From positions 124,001 to 188,000 of the forward strand of contig NZ_JAQEGR010000001.1 of assembly GCF_027667425.1 (NCBI RefSeq): a DNA stretch of 64,000 nucleotides, written 5' to 3'. The first letter of the stretch is position 1. The number at the start of each line of letters is the position of its first letter. Source of the stretch: Fusicatenibacter saccharivorans. GTDB taxonomy: Bacteria > Bacillota > Clostridia > Lachnospirales > Lachnospiraceae. The translations under genes were made by a program, and so were the position numbers. Positions 1 through 7,771 of this stretch are shown piece by piece. The notes beneath the pieces were generated by a model. It made no database searches, was not told the origin of the DNA, and saw nothing but the letters and a program-made list of their open reading frames with translations.

Positions 1-1097
1 TGATCGGCCATCAGATCGCTGAGACGGTGATCCGCGTGGACCGCCGCATGACCTACACCGCCGTCAATGCAATCCTGACCGAGCCGGAAGCACATCCGGA
101 GCTGCTGGAGGAATATCATGAGCTGGTTCCGATGTTCCGCCAGATGCAGGAACTGTCTGCACTGATCCGGAGCTGTCGGAAAGAACGCGGAGCAATTGAT
201 TTTGAATTCCCGGAGAGCAAAGTAATTCTTGATGCAGAAGGGACGCCGGTGGAGATCCGCCCGTATCCGTCGAACGTGGCAACACGGATGATCGAGGACT
301 TCATGCTGATGGCGAACGAGACCGTGGCAGAGGAATACTGCACACGCGAAATCCCGTTCTTATACCGGACGCATGACAAGCCGGACGGAGACCGCATGGA
401 GGCAACGCTGACGCTGATCCGTGAACAGGGCATCAAAGTCGAAAAGCGTTCCCATGAGATTACGCCGGGTGAGGTGCAGAAGATTCTCACCAGCATCGAG
501 GGAACCCCGGAAGAGCCGCTGATCAGCCGCCTGCTGCTCCGGTCGATGGCAAGAGCCATTTATACCCCGGAATGCAGCGGCCACTTCGGACTGGCAGCGT
601 CATATTACTGCCATTTTACCTCACCAATCCGCCGTTACCCGGATCTGCAGATCCACCGCATTATCAAGGATGATCTGCGGGGACGTCTCGACAAGGGCGG
701 CAGAATCGGCAAATATTCGTCCATTTTGCAGCATGTGGCGGAGCAGTCGAGTGCGATGGAGCAGCGTGCTGCAGAGGCAGAAAGAGAGGCTGTGAAGCTG
801 AAGAAAGCCGAATATATGCTGGAGCATGTCGGCGAAGAGTACGACGGCGTCATTTCCGGCGTGACCGGATGGGGCTTCTATGTGGAGTTGCAAAATACAG
901 TTGAGGGACTCGTTCACATCATGACACTGAAAGACGATTATTATAATTTTGATGAAGAAAATTACCGTCTGGTCGGAGAGCAGCACGGAAGAGTATTCCG
1001 CCTTGGTGAGCCGGTGCGTGTCCGTGTACGAAACGCCGAGCCTGCCAACCGGACAATCGATTTTACGTATGTAGAAAAAGAAACCGAGACAGAATAA
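1..1097 (+). CDS. rnr: Ribonuclease R, 3' part (cut by window edge)
   Basis: Exoribonuclease of the RNB family that degrades structured RNA 3'-to-5' and helps destroy non-stop mRNA during trans-translation. The reading frame is already open at base 3 and a GTG at 27 lies inside it, so this is a 5'-truncated gene. Visible parts are the C-terminal half of the RNB domain, including the CHFTSPIRRYPDL segment (about residue 192 from the GTG), and a C-terminal S1 RNA-binding domain (GVISGVTGWGFYVEL onward, about residues 280-350). smpB follows after 19 bp and ssrA shortly after, the classical rnr-smpB-ssrA order. Assignment is confident; the missing N-terminus lies outside the window. Confidence 0.95.
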   Translation, partial: IGHQIAETVIRVDRRMTYTAVNAILTEPEAHPELLEEYHELVPMFRQMQELSALIRSCRKERGAIDFEFPESKVILDAEGTPVEIRPYPSNVATRMIEDFMLMANETVAEEYCTREIPFLYRTHDKPDGDRMEATLTLIREQGIKVEKRSHEITPGEVQKILTSIEGTPEEPLISRLLLRSMARAIYTPECSGHFGLAASYYCHFTSPIRRYPDLQIHRIIKDDLRGRLDKGGRIGKYSSILQHVAEQSSAMEQRAAEAEREAVKLKKAEYMLEHVGEEYDGVISGVTGWGFYVELQNTVEGLVHIMTLKDDYYNFDEENYRLVGEQHGRVFRLGEPVRVRVRNAEPANRTIDFTYVEKETETE

Positions 1098-1116
1098 ATC
1101 CCTGGAGGAAAAAGCT

Positions 1117-1587
1117 ATGGCAAAACAAAAAGGAAATCGAATGATTGCCAACAATAAAAAGGCATATCATGACTATTTTATCGAGGATAAATACGAGGCC
1201 GGCATCTCCCTTGCCGGTACCGAGGTAAAATCCCTCCGCATGGGAAAATGCAGCATCAAGGAGTCCTTCATCCGCATTGAGCGTGATGAGGTATTCATCT
1301 ACGGCATGCACATCAGTCCGTACGAGAAGGGCAACATATTCAATAAAGACCCGCTGCGCATCCGGAAACTGCTGCTGCACGACTATGAGATCCGCAAACT
1401 TGAGGCGCAGATCAAGGAAAAAGGCTACACGCTCGTTCCGCTGCAGGTGTATTTTAAAGGCAGCCTCGTAAAAGTCGAGATCGGTCTGGCACGCGGTAAA
1501 AAACTGTATGATAAACGGCAGGATATCGCAAAGAAGGATCAGAGACGTGAGGCGGAGAGAGATTTCAAAGTTAAAAATCTGTATTAA
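1117..1587 (+). CDS. smpB: SsrA-binding protein SmpB
   Basis: Small basic RNA-binding protein (156 aa, normal family length) that binds the tRNA-like domain of tmRNA and delivers it to stalled ribosomes. Recognisable features are the N-terminal NKKAYHDYFIEDKYEAGI segment, the LAGTEVKSLR motif, and the lysine/arginine-rich C-terminal tail (AKKDQRREAERDF) that enters the empty mRNA channel. The ATG is preceded by GGAGGAAAAA. It is probably cotranscribed with rnr. The ssrA promoter starts 7 bp after its stop codon, so the RNA partner has its own transcription signal. Confidence 0.97.
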   Translation: MAKQKGNRMIANNKKAYHDYFIEDKYEAGISLAGTEVKSLRMGKCSIKESFIRIERDEVFIYGMHISPYEKGNIFNKDPLRIRKLLLHDYEIRKLEAQIKEKGYTLVPLQVYFKGSLVKVEIGLARGKKLYDKRQDIAKKDQRREAERDFKVKNLY

Positions 1588-1593
1588 AAATCC

Positions 1594-1623
1594 TTGACAA
1601 AAAGTATGGGGAAAGACTATAAT
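1594..1623 (+). promoter_or_regulatory. Sigma-A type promoter of ssrA
   Basis: TTGACA (1594-1599), an 18-bp spacer and TATAAT (1618-1623). Both hexamers match consensus exactly, as expected for an abundant stable RNA. Transcription would begin near 1630, leaving a leader of about 85 nt to be removed to form the mature tmRNA 5' end. Confidence 0.9.
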
Positions 1624-1715
1624 ACAATATACGGCAGTTGAAAGAGAGTTTTCACTGCACCGGGACGATCTGTTTGCGTCCCCGTATCAAAGAAAAGCGT
1701 CTGTAGAACCAGCAC

Positions 1716-2070
1716 GGGCTTGTACTGGTTTCGACGGGGGTTTTGAAGTTTGGGAAGCCATTCGTGGACTCCGGGACCGCGTCATCAACCTGGAACCTAA
1801 ATTTAAACGCAGACGATAATTACGTAGCGTACGCTGCCTAAGTGCGGCGTTGTCAGCTGAATAGTTTTCCGCGGCTATTCTCCTGGCATCAAACAGATGC
1901 GGAGCACTTCGTTTCCAAAGCTTTGCGGAGATGGAAGATTTTATGAAGCTACCGAAGCGGCAAGCCTGTCATCCGGCGTGCCGATGGGGGAACCTTTAAT
2001 AGAATGACTGTAATGGGAGATGCCTGAATGAATAGGCTTTCGGACAGGGGTTCGATTCCCCTCAGGTCCA
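1716..2070 (+). ncRNA. ssrA: Transfer-messenger RNA (tmRNA)
   Basis: The 5' end GGGCTTG (1716-1722) pairs with CAGGTCC (2063-2069) to form the tRNA-like acceptor stem, with A2070 as discriminator base. Conserved TACTGGTTTCGACGGG follows the 5' strand and the T-arm GGTTCGATTCCCC precedes the 3' strand. CCA is not encoded. The tag reading frame appears to resume at GCA 1809 and reads ADDNYVAYAA before TAA at 1839-1841; the terminal YAA/AA is typical of ClpXP-type degrons. It lies directly downstream of smpB. The 5' boundary is inferred from acceptor-stem pairing. Confidence 0.95.
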
Positions 2071-2076
2071 TACCTG

Positions 2077-2114
2077 AAAAACCGCTAAAATCCAGTGTTT
2101 TAGCGGTTTTTTTG
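2077..2114 (+). terminator. Intrinsic terminator after ssrA
   Basis: The stem AAAAACCGCTAAAA / TTTTAGCGGTTTTT has a 7-nt loop and runs into a T tract. It lies 7 nt beyond the tmRNA 3' end. Confidence 0.93.
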
Positions 2115-2272
2115 TACATTTTGGGTAGAAAAAACAGGGCAAAAATAGCGTTTTAGACCGTTTCAGACCGAAAAAAATGGGGTCAAAATCGCGGTCGAAA
2201 ATTAAGGGGAAAAGGAAAAATTTTCCATAAAAAAGTCGATTTTCTGATAGAAAAATGAAAAGGGGAGCAGAT

Positions 2273-2749
2273 ATGCAGTTACTAATCAAACAACGTGTAT
2301 TTTCCTGGTCAGACACGTATGATATCTATGACGAGCAGGGGAACCAAAAGTATTTTGTGAAAAATGAATTTATCTCGCTGGGACACCGTCTGCATGTGTA
2401 CGATGCGGCGCATAATGAAATTGGGTTTATCAAACAGAAATTATTTTGCTTTCTTCCGACTTTCGAAATTGAATGGAACGGGCAGTTAATGGGACATATC
2501 GAAAAACGTTTTGCACTGTTCCGTCCCAAATACGATGTAGATTTCATGGGATGGCGTGCAGAAGGTGACTTCATGGGATGGGATTACGATGTATATGAAG
2601 CCTGCAGTGCAGTCGTCCACGTACATAAAAAACTTCTGAGCTGGGGTGACACGTATGTCATCGAGTATGATAATCCGAGCAATGAAATTCCGGCATTATT
2701 ACTGGTGCTGGCGATCGATGCGGCAAACTGTTCACAAAATAATGGATAG
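2273..2749 (+). CDS. LURP-one-related (tubby-like C2 fold) protein
   Basis: A 158-aa protein resembling the LURP-one-related/YxjI family. These adopt a phospholipid-scramblase-like tubby beta-barrel; their bacterial role is unknown. The alternating pattern 'MQLLIKQRVFSWSDTY..IYDEQGN..YFVKNEFISLGHRLHVYD' and a later repeat of 'SWGDTYVIEYD' are family-typical, and there is no signal peptide. The start is placed at ATG 2273 because GGGGAG lies just upstream; an in-frame ATG at 2255 has no ribosome binding site. It is followed by 186 bp with no convincing gene. Family call fairly sure, function unknown. Confidence 0.75.
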   Translation: MQLLIKQRVFSWSDTYDIYDEQGNQKYFVKNEFISLGHRLHVYDAAHNEIGFIKQKLFCFLPTFEIEWNGQLMGHIEKRFALFRPKYDVDFMGWRAEGDFMGWDYDVYEACSAVVHVHKKLLSWGDTYVIEYDNPSNEIPALLLVLAIDAANCSQNNG

Positions 2750-2935
2750 CTGGCAGTGTCTGGAATGGCGGCAGGGGAGCTGGCAAGGCTCTCGTTTATG
2801 CCGTTTGGAGCAAGCGTAATTGGATAAAAAAGCATATGGAAAAAATTGAGTTACTGGAAGACAGAATGACAAAAGCATCACAGATGTGATGTAGTACTGG
2901 AATAAAGTGAAAATGGGAAGGATAAAACAAAAGAG

Positions 2936-3844
2936 ATGGAGTTAGGAAATTTTCAGAAACCGGTAGAGTCAGATGAAATCCGAAAAATGGCATCAGACAT
3001 CACCGGAGAATCGGTAAAAGCAGTTTCCCGCATCTGCGAGCAGTGGGGCGAGGCGGAAGATGAAGTGCGGGAGTACGATGTGTATGTGATCGAGACAGAT
3101 GCAGGAAAATATACACTGAAGAAAACCGGCAGCAAAGAAGCGCAGATTTATGCGCAGTATCTGTCAAAAGGAGAGTTTCACGTACCGCAGTATGTCGGCA
3201 TGCGGCAGGCAGAGGATGCGGACTGGATCTGCATGAAGTATGTAGAAGGAAACGACATGCGGGATATGACGGACGAGACAACAGAAAAAGCGGCAGAAAC
3301 CTTAAGTAAAATTCAGTCGTATTTCTGGACACCGTCGATGGACAAAGCGCCGGAAAATGAAGTGGAGCAGAGATTTGTCGAATACTGGAAACGCGTTCTG
3401 CGCCGAGCATCGTCCGTAGCGGATGATCCAATTCTGCGGAAAGCGTATCAGATGTTCCTGGACCGCCAGCTGATCTGTCCATGTACGATGTCAAACGGTG
3501 ATTTCCTGCAGTGGAATGTGATCTATGACGGCGAAAATGTTGTCATGATTGACTGGGGATTTGGTGGAATGATGCCGTATTCTCTGGACATTGCAAGATT
3601 CCTGGCACATGCGACCGAGACACGGAGTGCTTTCCCGTTCTACATGAACAATGCACAGAAAGAGCTGTTTCTGGATCGGATGTATGAAGCGTTAAAGACA
3701 AAGATTTCACGCGAACAGTTCAATCTGGATGTGAAGCTGGCCACGCTGAATGAGTATATCGAGTTTGTGGAAGCAGAAGAGGACGAAGACGGCTGGTATC
3801 TGGAGCATGCACAGGCGCTGGCAGAGGAACTTCTCAATTTGTAA
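2936..3844 (+). CDS. Phosphotransferase of the aminoglycoside/choline kinase-like family
   Basis: A 302-aa protein with the C-terminal lobe of APH-like kinases. The Brenner-type catalytic segment reads SNGDFLQWNVIYDGENVVMID (about residues 183-203), followed by WGFGG, matching the usual HGDxxxxN...IDWE pattern. The first His is replaced by Asn, while catalytic Asp (NGD), Asn and the metal-binding Asp (IDW) remain. The N-lobe contains YVIETDAGKYTLKKTG with a possible ATP-contact Lys and ICMKYVEGNDM as hinge. The substrate cannot be told; many relatives are not antibiotic-resistance enzymes. The ribosome binding site is weak (GGGAAGG, about 15 nt upstream), so the start is less certain. Confidence 0.7.
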   Translation: MELGNFQKPVESDEIRKMASDITGESVKAVSRICEQWGEAEDEVREYDVYVIETDAGKYTLKKTGSKEAQIYAQYLSKGEFHVPQYVGMRQAEDADWICMKYVEGNDMRDMTDETTEKAAETLSKIQSYFWTPSMDKAPENEVEQRFVEYWKRVLRRASSVADDPILRKAYQMFLDRQLICPCTMSNGDFLQWNVIYDGENVVMIDWGFGGMMPYSLDIARFLAHATETRSAFPFYMNNAQKELFLDRMYEALKTKISREQFNLDVKLATLNEYIEFVEAEEDEDGWYLEHAQALAEELLNL

Positions 3845-3853
3845 AAAAACGGA

Positions 3854-3882
3854 TTGCATTTATCTGTAAGTTGTCCTATAAT
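3854..3882 (+). promoter_or_regulatory. Promoter of the ABC-F leader
   Basis: TTGCAT (3854-3859), a 17-bp spacer and a perfect TATAAT (3877-3882). It predicts a leader of about 270 nt before the ABC-F start codon. Confidence 0.8.
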
Positions 3883-3932
3883 AGGGAACAGAAAATAAAA
3901 AGAAAGAGCACCATTGGTGTAAAGGTGAGGGA

Positions 3933-3947
3933 ATGTTTCTGCGATAA
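3933..3947 (+). CDS. Four-codon leader ORF (MFLR) before ABC-F gene
   Basis: ATG TTT CTG CGA TAA, preceded by AAGGTGAGGG acting as a plausible ribosome binding site. It lies about 45 nt after the predicted transcription start and 28 nt before a terminator-like hairpin. Short leader ORFs whose ribosomes stall on antibiotic are known for antibiotic-resistance ABC-F and erm genes. That this one works that way is inference from its position and structure. Confidence 0.5.
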   Translation: MFLR

Positions 3948-3975
3948 TCGACTTTAAGAAAAACACAAAGAACGG

Positions 3976-4001
3976 ACAGCCTGGAAAACAGGCCTGTTTT
4001 T
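3976..4001 (+). terminator. Terminator-like hairpin inside ABC-F leader
   Basis: ACAGCCTG (3976-3983) pairs with CAGGCCTGT (3989-3997) with one bulge and a GAAAA loop, followed by TTTTTC. It lies between the leader ORF and the ABC-F gene, so it can only act as a conditional (attenuator) terminator of that gene. Confidence 0.65.
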
Positions 4002-4157
4002 CGTGTACGCTTAAAGACGAGAATCGCTGAATCATTTCCCTTTTTTATGAGAATAGAACAGGGATATTTTTTTGCGGGTCTGTTTTGCGTACGCAGGACA
4101 GGCTCGTTTTGCGTAAAAAAGCAGAAAAGAGGCTGCCGGAGCAAAGGGGGCTTCTGT

Positions 4158-5708
4158 ATGATGCAGATAAAAAAATTAACACTGACACATAAAAAAGATC
4201 TGCGAGTGATTCTCGAAGATTTTCAGCTTGTACTGAATGACGGTGATAAGGCCGTTATCATTGGAGAGGAGGGAAACGGAAAATCGACGCTGCTGAAGTG
4301 GATGTACGATCCCGCACTGACGGAAGATTACATCGAATCCACAGGCGAGCGCATCATCGGAAAGGAGCGGCTTGGATATCTGCCGCAGGAACTTCCGGAG
4401 GCGGAGAAAACGAAGACGGTGTATGAGTATTTCTATGAAAAAGAAAAGTTCTGGGATCAGACACCGAAGGATCTGGCGGTGCTGGCAAGAAAATTTGGTC
4501 TGACGGAAGAGTTTTTCTATCGGGATCAGCAGATGAGTGAGCTTTCCGGCGGCGAGAAGGTGAAAGCGCAGATGATGCGTCTTCTCATGGAGGATGTCAC
4601 GGTCCTTCTGCTGGATGAGCCGTCAAATGATATTGATCTTGCGACACTGGAACTTCTGGAGAAACTGATCCGCGAATGGGAGCATATTGTTGTTTTTATT
4701 TCGCACGATGAAACGCTGATTGAAAACACGGCAAATATGGTCATTCATATTGAACAGATTGTGCGGAAGACAAAATCGAGATACACGGTTGCGAAACTTC
4801 CCTATCGGACGTATGTAGAGGAGCGCCTGCAGAATTTCGAGCGCCAGGAACAGAAGGCGCAGAGTGACAGGAGAGAGAAAGCGCTGCGCGATGAGAAATA
4901 CCGAAAGGTATACCAGAGCGTGCAGAACGCCTTGAACAACTGTTCCCGTCAGGCACCGTCCGTGGCGAAAAATCTGAAGGATAAAATGCATACCGTAAAG
5001 GCGATGAACCGCAGATTTGAAAAAGAAGATGCCCGCATGACAGAAATGCCGGAGCAGGAGGAAGCGATTTACTTCCAGCTTGGAGGAGCAGAGGCAGCCA
5101 TGCCCGCCGGGAAAACGGTCATCGAATATCAGCTTCCGAAACTGGAAACGCCGGATGGGGAGCGGGTTCTGGCGGAAAATATCACCTTAAAGATAAGAGG
5201 ACCGGAAAAAATATGCATTGTCGGCCCGAACGGGGCAGGTAAAACGACACTGCTGAAAAAGATTGCGGCAGAGCTGAAAGAACGGGAGGATCTCCGCGTA
5301 GATTATATGCCGCAGAATTATGAGGATCAGCTGGATCTTTCCATGACGCCGGTCGATTTTCTGGATTCCACCGGGGAGAAGAGTGAGAGGACGAAGATTC
5401 GGACGTATCTCGGATCGCTGAAGTACACGGCAGACGAGATGGATCACCCCATCCGCGAACTGTCCGGCGGCCAGAAGGCAAAAGTATTGCTTCTGAAAAT
5501 GAGCCTTGGCAATGCCAATGTGCTGATTCTGGATGAACCAACCCGAAACTTTTCACCCTTATCGGGACCGGTCATAAGAAAAATGCTCCGCGAATTTCCA
5601 GGCGCCATCATCAGCATTTCGCATGACAGGAAGTATATCGGAGAGGTGTGCGGGAAGGAGTATCTGCTGGAAAAAGACGGACTCAGACTGATCAGAGAAG
5701 AAAAATAA
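4158..5708 (+). CDS. ABC-F family ATPase (ribosome-acting, possible antibiotic-resistance type)
   Basis: A 516-aa soluble protein with two ABC domains and no membrane segment, the ABC-F layout of translation factors that bind the ribosomal E site. Domain 1 has Walker A GEEGNGKST, signature LSGGEKVKAQ and Walker B VLLLDEPSNDID. Domain 2 has Walker A GPNGAGKTT, signature LSGGQKAKV and VLILDEPTRNFSP. A charged linker (about residues 220-310, rich in Arg/Lys/Glu) joins them. The second D-loop (TRNFSP instead of TNHLD) is atypical. ATG 4158 is chosen for the AAAGGGGG site at 4143-4150; the frame is open upstream. Its attenuator-like leader favours a resistance or stress role, but the drug class cannot be deduced. 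Confidence 0.85.
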   Translation: MMQIKKLTLTHKKDLRVILEDFQLVLNDGDKAVIIGEEGNGKSTLLKWMYDPALTEDYIESTGERIIGKERLGYLPQELPEAEKTKTVYEYFYEKEKFWDQTPKDLAVLARKFGLTEEFFYRDQQMSELSGGEKVKAQMMRLLMEDVTVLLLDEPSNDIDLATLELLEKLIREWEHIVVFISHDETLIENTANMVIHIEQIVRKTKSRYTVAKLPYRTYVEERLQNFERQEQKAQSDRREKALRDEKYRKVYQSVQNALNNCSRQAPSVAKNLKDKMHTVKAMNRRFEKEDARMTEMPEQEEAIYFQLGGAEAAMPAGKTVIEYQLPKLETPDGERVLAENITLKIRGPEKICIVGPNGAGKTTLLKKIAAELKEREDLRVDYMPQNYEDQLDLSMTPVDFLDSTGEKSERTKIRTYLGSLKYTADEMDHPIRELSGGQKAKVLLLKMSLGNANVLILDEPTRNFSPLSGPVIRKMLREFPGAIISISHDRKYIGEVCGKEYLLEKDGLRLIREEK

Positions 5709-5723
5709 AAATATTTGATAACG

Positions 5724-5756
5724 AAAAATACGACGGTGGCTGGCTGTCGTATTTTT
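5724..5756 (+). terminator. Terminator after ABC-F gene
   Basis: AAAAATACGAC / GTCGTATTTTT, an 11-bp perfect stem with an 11-nt loop. The A and T tracts would let it work in both directions. Confidence 0.88.
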
Positions 5757-5816
5757 CCGTGGAGAGATTATGTTTGTCTTAAGAGAAGGTTTCACAGCAG
5801 ATTCTGTTCCGGTGAA

Positions 5817-5901
5817 GTCGGGAAAAATGTTAATTTTATATTGAATTAGGTCGGGAAAAATGTTAAATTAGAGTAAGAATAACCAGGGAAAAATGTGAAA
5901 T
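5817..5901 (+). repeat. Three direct repeats upstream of the DUF4143 ATPase
   Basis: GTCGGGAAAAATGTTAAT (5817), GTCGGGAAAAATGTTAAA (5850) and CAGGGAAAAATGTGAAAT (5884) are spaced 33-34 bp apart, close to three helical turns, and end about 30 bp before the start codon. The spacing suggests protein binding sites on one face of the helix. No promoter with good hexamers could be placed around them. Confidence 0.7.
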
Positions 5902-5931
5902 AATAAAAAAGAGAAATGGAGGAAGATCAGC

Positions 5932-7221
5932 ATGCGTCGATTTGCAATGGATAAACTATTAGACTGGAAGAAAAAAAGTAACAGAAAACCACTGATTTTA
6001 ATGGGAGCCCGGCAGGTTGGTAAAACGTGGTTAATGAAAGAATTTGGTAAGACATATTATGAAAAAACCGCCTACATTTCTTTTTACAATAATCAGAGAA
6101 TGCAGGCGGTTTTCGATACGGATTTCGATATAAAACGTATTATTATGAACCTCAATATTGAATCAGGCGTAACGATCACCCCAGAGAATACATTGATTGT
6201 TCTGGATGAAATTCAAAATGCACCGAAAGCGTTGGAATCTTTGAAATATTTTTGCGAAGAAGCACCGGAATATCATGTAATAGCAGCAGGTTCACTTCTT
6301 GGCGTGGCGCTTCATGAGGGAATATCCTATCCGGTGGGAAAAGTAGATTTACTGGATTTATATCCATTCAATTTTAGAGAATTCCTGTGCGCTATGGACG
6401 AAGAAGGGCTGGAAAGTGCATTGGAAACAAAGGATTACAATTTAATTGACAATTTTGCGGATAAATATTTGTTCTGGCTGAAAAATTATTATTATACAGG
6501 CGGCATGCCAGCAGTTGTAGATGCATTTCGCTTGAATAAAGATTATGCAGAAGTACGACAGATACAGAGTGATATTGTACGGCAGTATGAGGGTGATTTT
6601 GGAAAGCATATTGAAGCAAAAGTTCTCCCAAGAATACGAATGGTATGGGATTCTATTCCGATGCAGCTGGCGAAGGAGAATAAAAAATTTTTCTTTGGAC
6701 AGATAAAGAAAGGAGCCAGAAGCAGCGAATTTGAAATAGCAATTCAGTGGCTTCTGGATTGTGGATTAGTATATAAAGTCAACCGGGTAAATGAGCCTCA
6801 TATGCCGCTGAAGGCGTATAAAAATATGAATGCATATAAATTATTCGTACTGGATGTAGGACTGCTCGGAGCAATGAGTGAACTGCCAGCAGAATCCATA
6901 TTGGAGGGTAACGATATTTTTGTTGAATTTAAAGGCGCGCTTACAGAACAGTACGTTCTGCAGCAGTTGATTTCAGATACCCCTTATACGCCATATTATT
7001 ATGGAAATGAAAAAGCAACTTTCGAGCAGGATTTTCTGATTCAGAAGGCAAAGAGTATTGTGCCGATTGAAGTAAAGGCGGAACAGAACATTCGATCCCA
7101 TAGTCTTAAAACATATTGCGAAAAATTCCAGCCGGAAGAAGCAGTTCGATTTTCAACATTGAAGTATAAAGAGCAGGAGCGGATGGTAAATATACCATTA
7201 TACGCTGTTTGCAACTTATAA
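5932..7221 (+). CDS. AAA_14/DUF4143 family ATPase
   Basis: A 429-aa member of the family with an N-terminal P-loop ATPase and a C-terminal DUF4143 restriction-endonuclease-like domain. Walker A is GARQVGKTW (about residues 25-33) and Walker B LIVLDEIQNAP (about 88-98). The C-terminal part contains ...FEQDFLIQKAKSIVPIEVKAE, the D...(I)EVK nuclease-like core of DUF4143. ATG 5932 has GGAGGA 8 nt upstream. The gene is visibly richer in A+T than its neighbours and stands alone between a terminator and gene remnants, which suggests acquisition by transfer. Function is unknown in the family. Confidence 0.85.
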   Translation: MRRFAMDKLLDWKKKSNRKPLILMGARQVGKTWLMKEFGKTYYEKTAYISFYNNQRMQAVFDTDFDIKRIIMNLNIESGVTITPENTLIVLDEIQNAPKALESLKYFCEEAPEYHVIAAGSLLGVALHEGISYPVGKVDLLDLYPFNFREFLCAMDEEGLESALETKDYNLIDNFADKYLFWLKNYYYTGGMPAVVDAFRLNKDYAEVRQIQSDIVRQYEGDFGKHIEAKVLPRIRMVWDSIPMQLAKENKKFFFGQIKKGARSSEFEIAIQWLLDCGLVYKVNRVNEPHMPLKAYKNMNAYKLFVLDVGLLGAMSELPAESILEGNDIFVEFKGALTEQYVLQQLISDTPYTPYYYGNEKATFEQDFLIQKAKSIVPIEVKAEQNIRSHSLKTYCEKFQPEEAVRFSTLKYKEQERMVNIPLYAVCNL

Positions 7222-7261
7222 ATTAAAACAGCTATAAATCCCACGAAAGAAGGTGATCCCC

Positions 7262-7336
7262 ATGCCATTTAAAATCATCCGAAACGACATCACAAAAGTT
7301 CATGCCGATGCGATCGTCAACACAGCCAACCCTTAG
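7262..7336 (+). pseudogene. Macro-domain protein, N-terminal remnant
   Basis: ATG 7262, with GAAGGTGAT upstream, opens a 24-codon frame: PFKIIRNDITKVHADAIVN followed by TANP and TAG at 7334-7336. This matches the start of macro domains (ADP-ribose-binding; ADAIVNAANP motif). Real macro domains exceed 140 aa, so this is a truncated remnant. The stop lies exactly where the conserved first loop ends. Confidence 0.75.
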
Positions 7337-7597
7337 CCAATTTACGTGAAAACGTATCAGAGGGGCGGTTACTTTAATCAAAGCCAGACGTTCCACCCGT
7401 TTTACCAGCCGGAGAAGATCAAAAAGGAAGAACTGGACAAAATTCTCGAAGCCGACAGCATCGCTGATGACAGCACAATCCAGAATGCTTTTTACGATGC
7501 CCCGACAGTTGTCTATCTGTTTGCACCGTATACCTACCCAAACGACGCACAGGACTGCTGCGTTGCAAAATCATTTACGATCAGGCAGAATAAACCG
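7337..7597 (+). pseudogene. Nitroreductase-like internal fragment
   Basis: In frame after the macro-domain stop, the translation contains EELDKILEADSIADD and NAFYDAPTVVYLFAP, then YPNDAQDCCVA. This resembles the middle of FMN-dependent nitroreductases (NAPxVI..., ...DxxxAxQN). Both the N-terminal FMN-binding part and the C-terminus are missing, and the frame runs on into unrelated sequence before gldA. It reads as a decayed fragment. The assignment rests on short similarity judged by eye. Confidence 0.5.
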
Positions 7598-7652
7598 AAA
7601 AATCCCGGGGAAATATGTGAACTTCCGGGGTTCATTTTGGATGGAAATATTC

Positions 7653-7681
7653 TTGCAATTTTACAGCGCAGTTATTATAAT
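7653..7681 (+). promoter_or_regulatory. Promoter of gldA
   Basis: TTGCAA (7653-7658), a 17-bp spacer and perfect TATAAT (7676-7681), 90 bp before the gldA start. Its presence supports starting gldA at 7772 rather than at the in-frame GTG at 7346. Confidence 0.8.
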
Positions 7682-7771
7682 AAAGACAAGTTCTGCGGTA
7701 AACTCATTTTTCGCAGAAAACGCCAGAAGCGGAGGCTGACGTTCAAAAAACAAAAAAGGAGCGTAAGAGAA

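Noticed and set aside
2750..2827. Short in-frame stretch after the LURP-one gene (LARLSFMPFGASVIG) resembling the end of YccF membrane proteins
   Set aside because: Only about 15 residues look similar, without start codon or upstream domain; too little to call a pseudogene.
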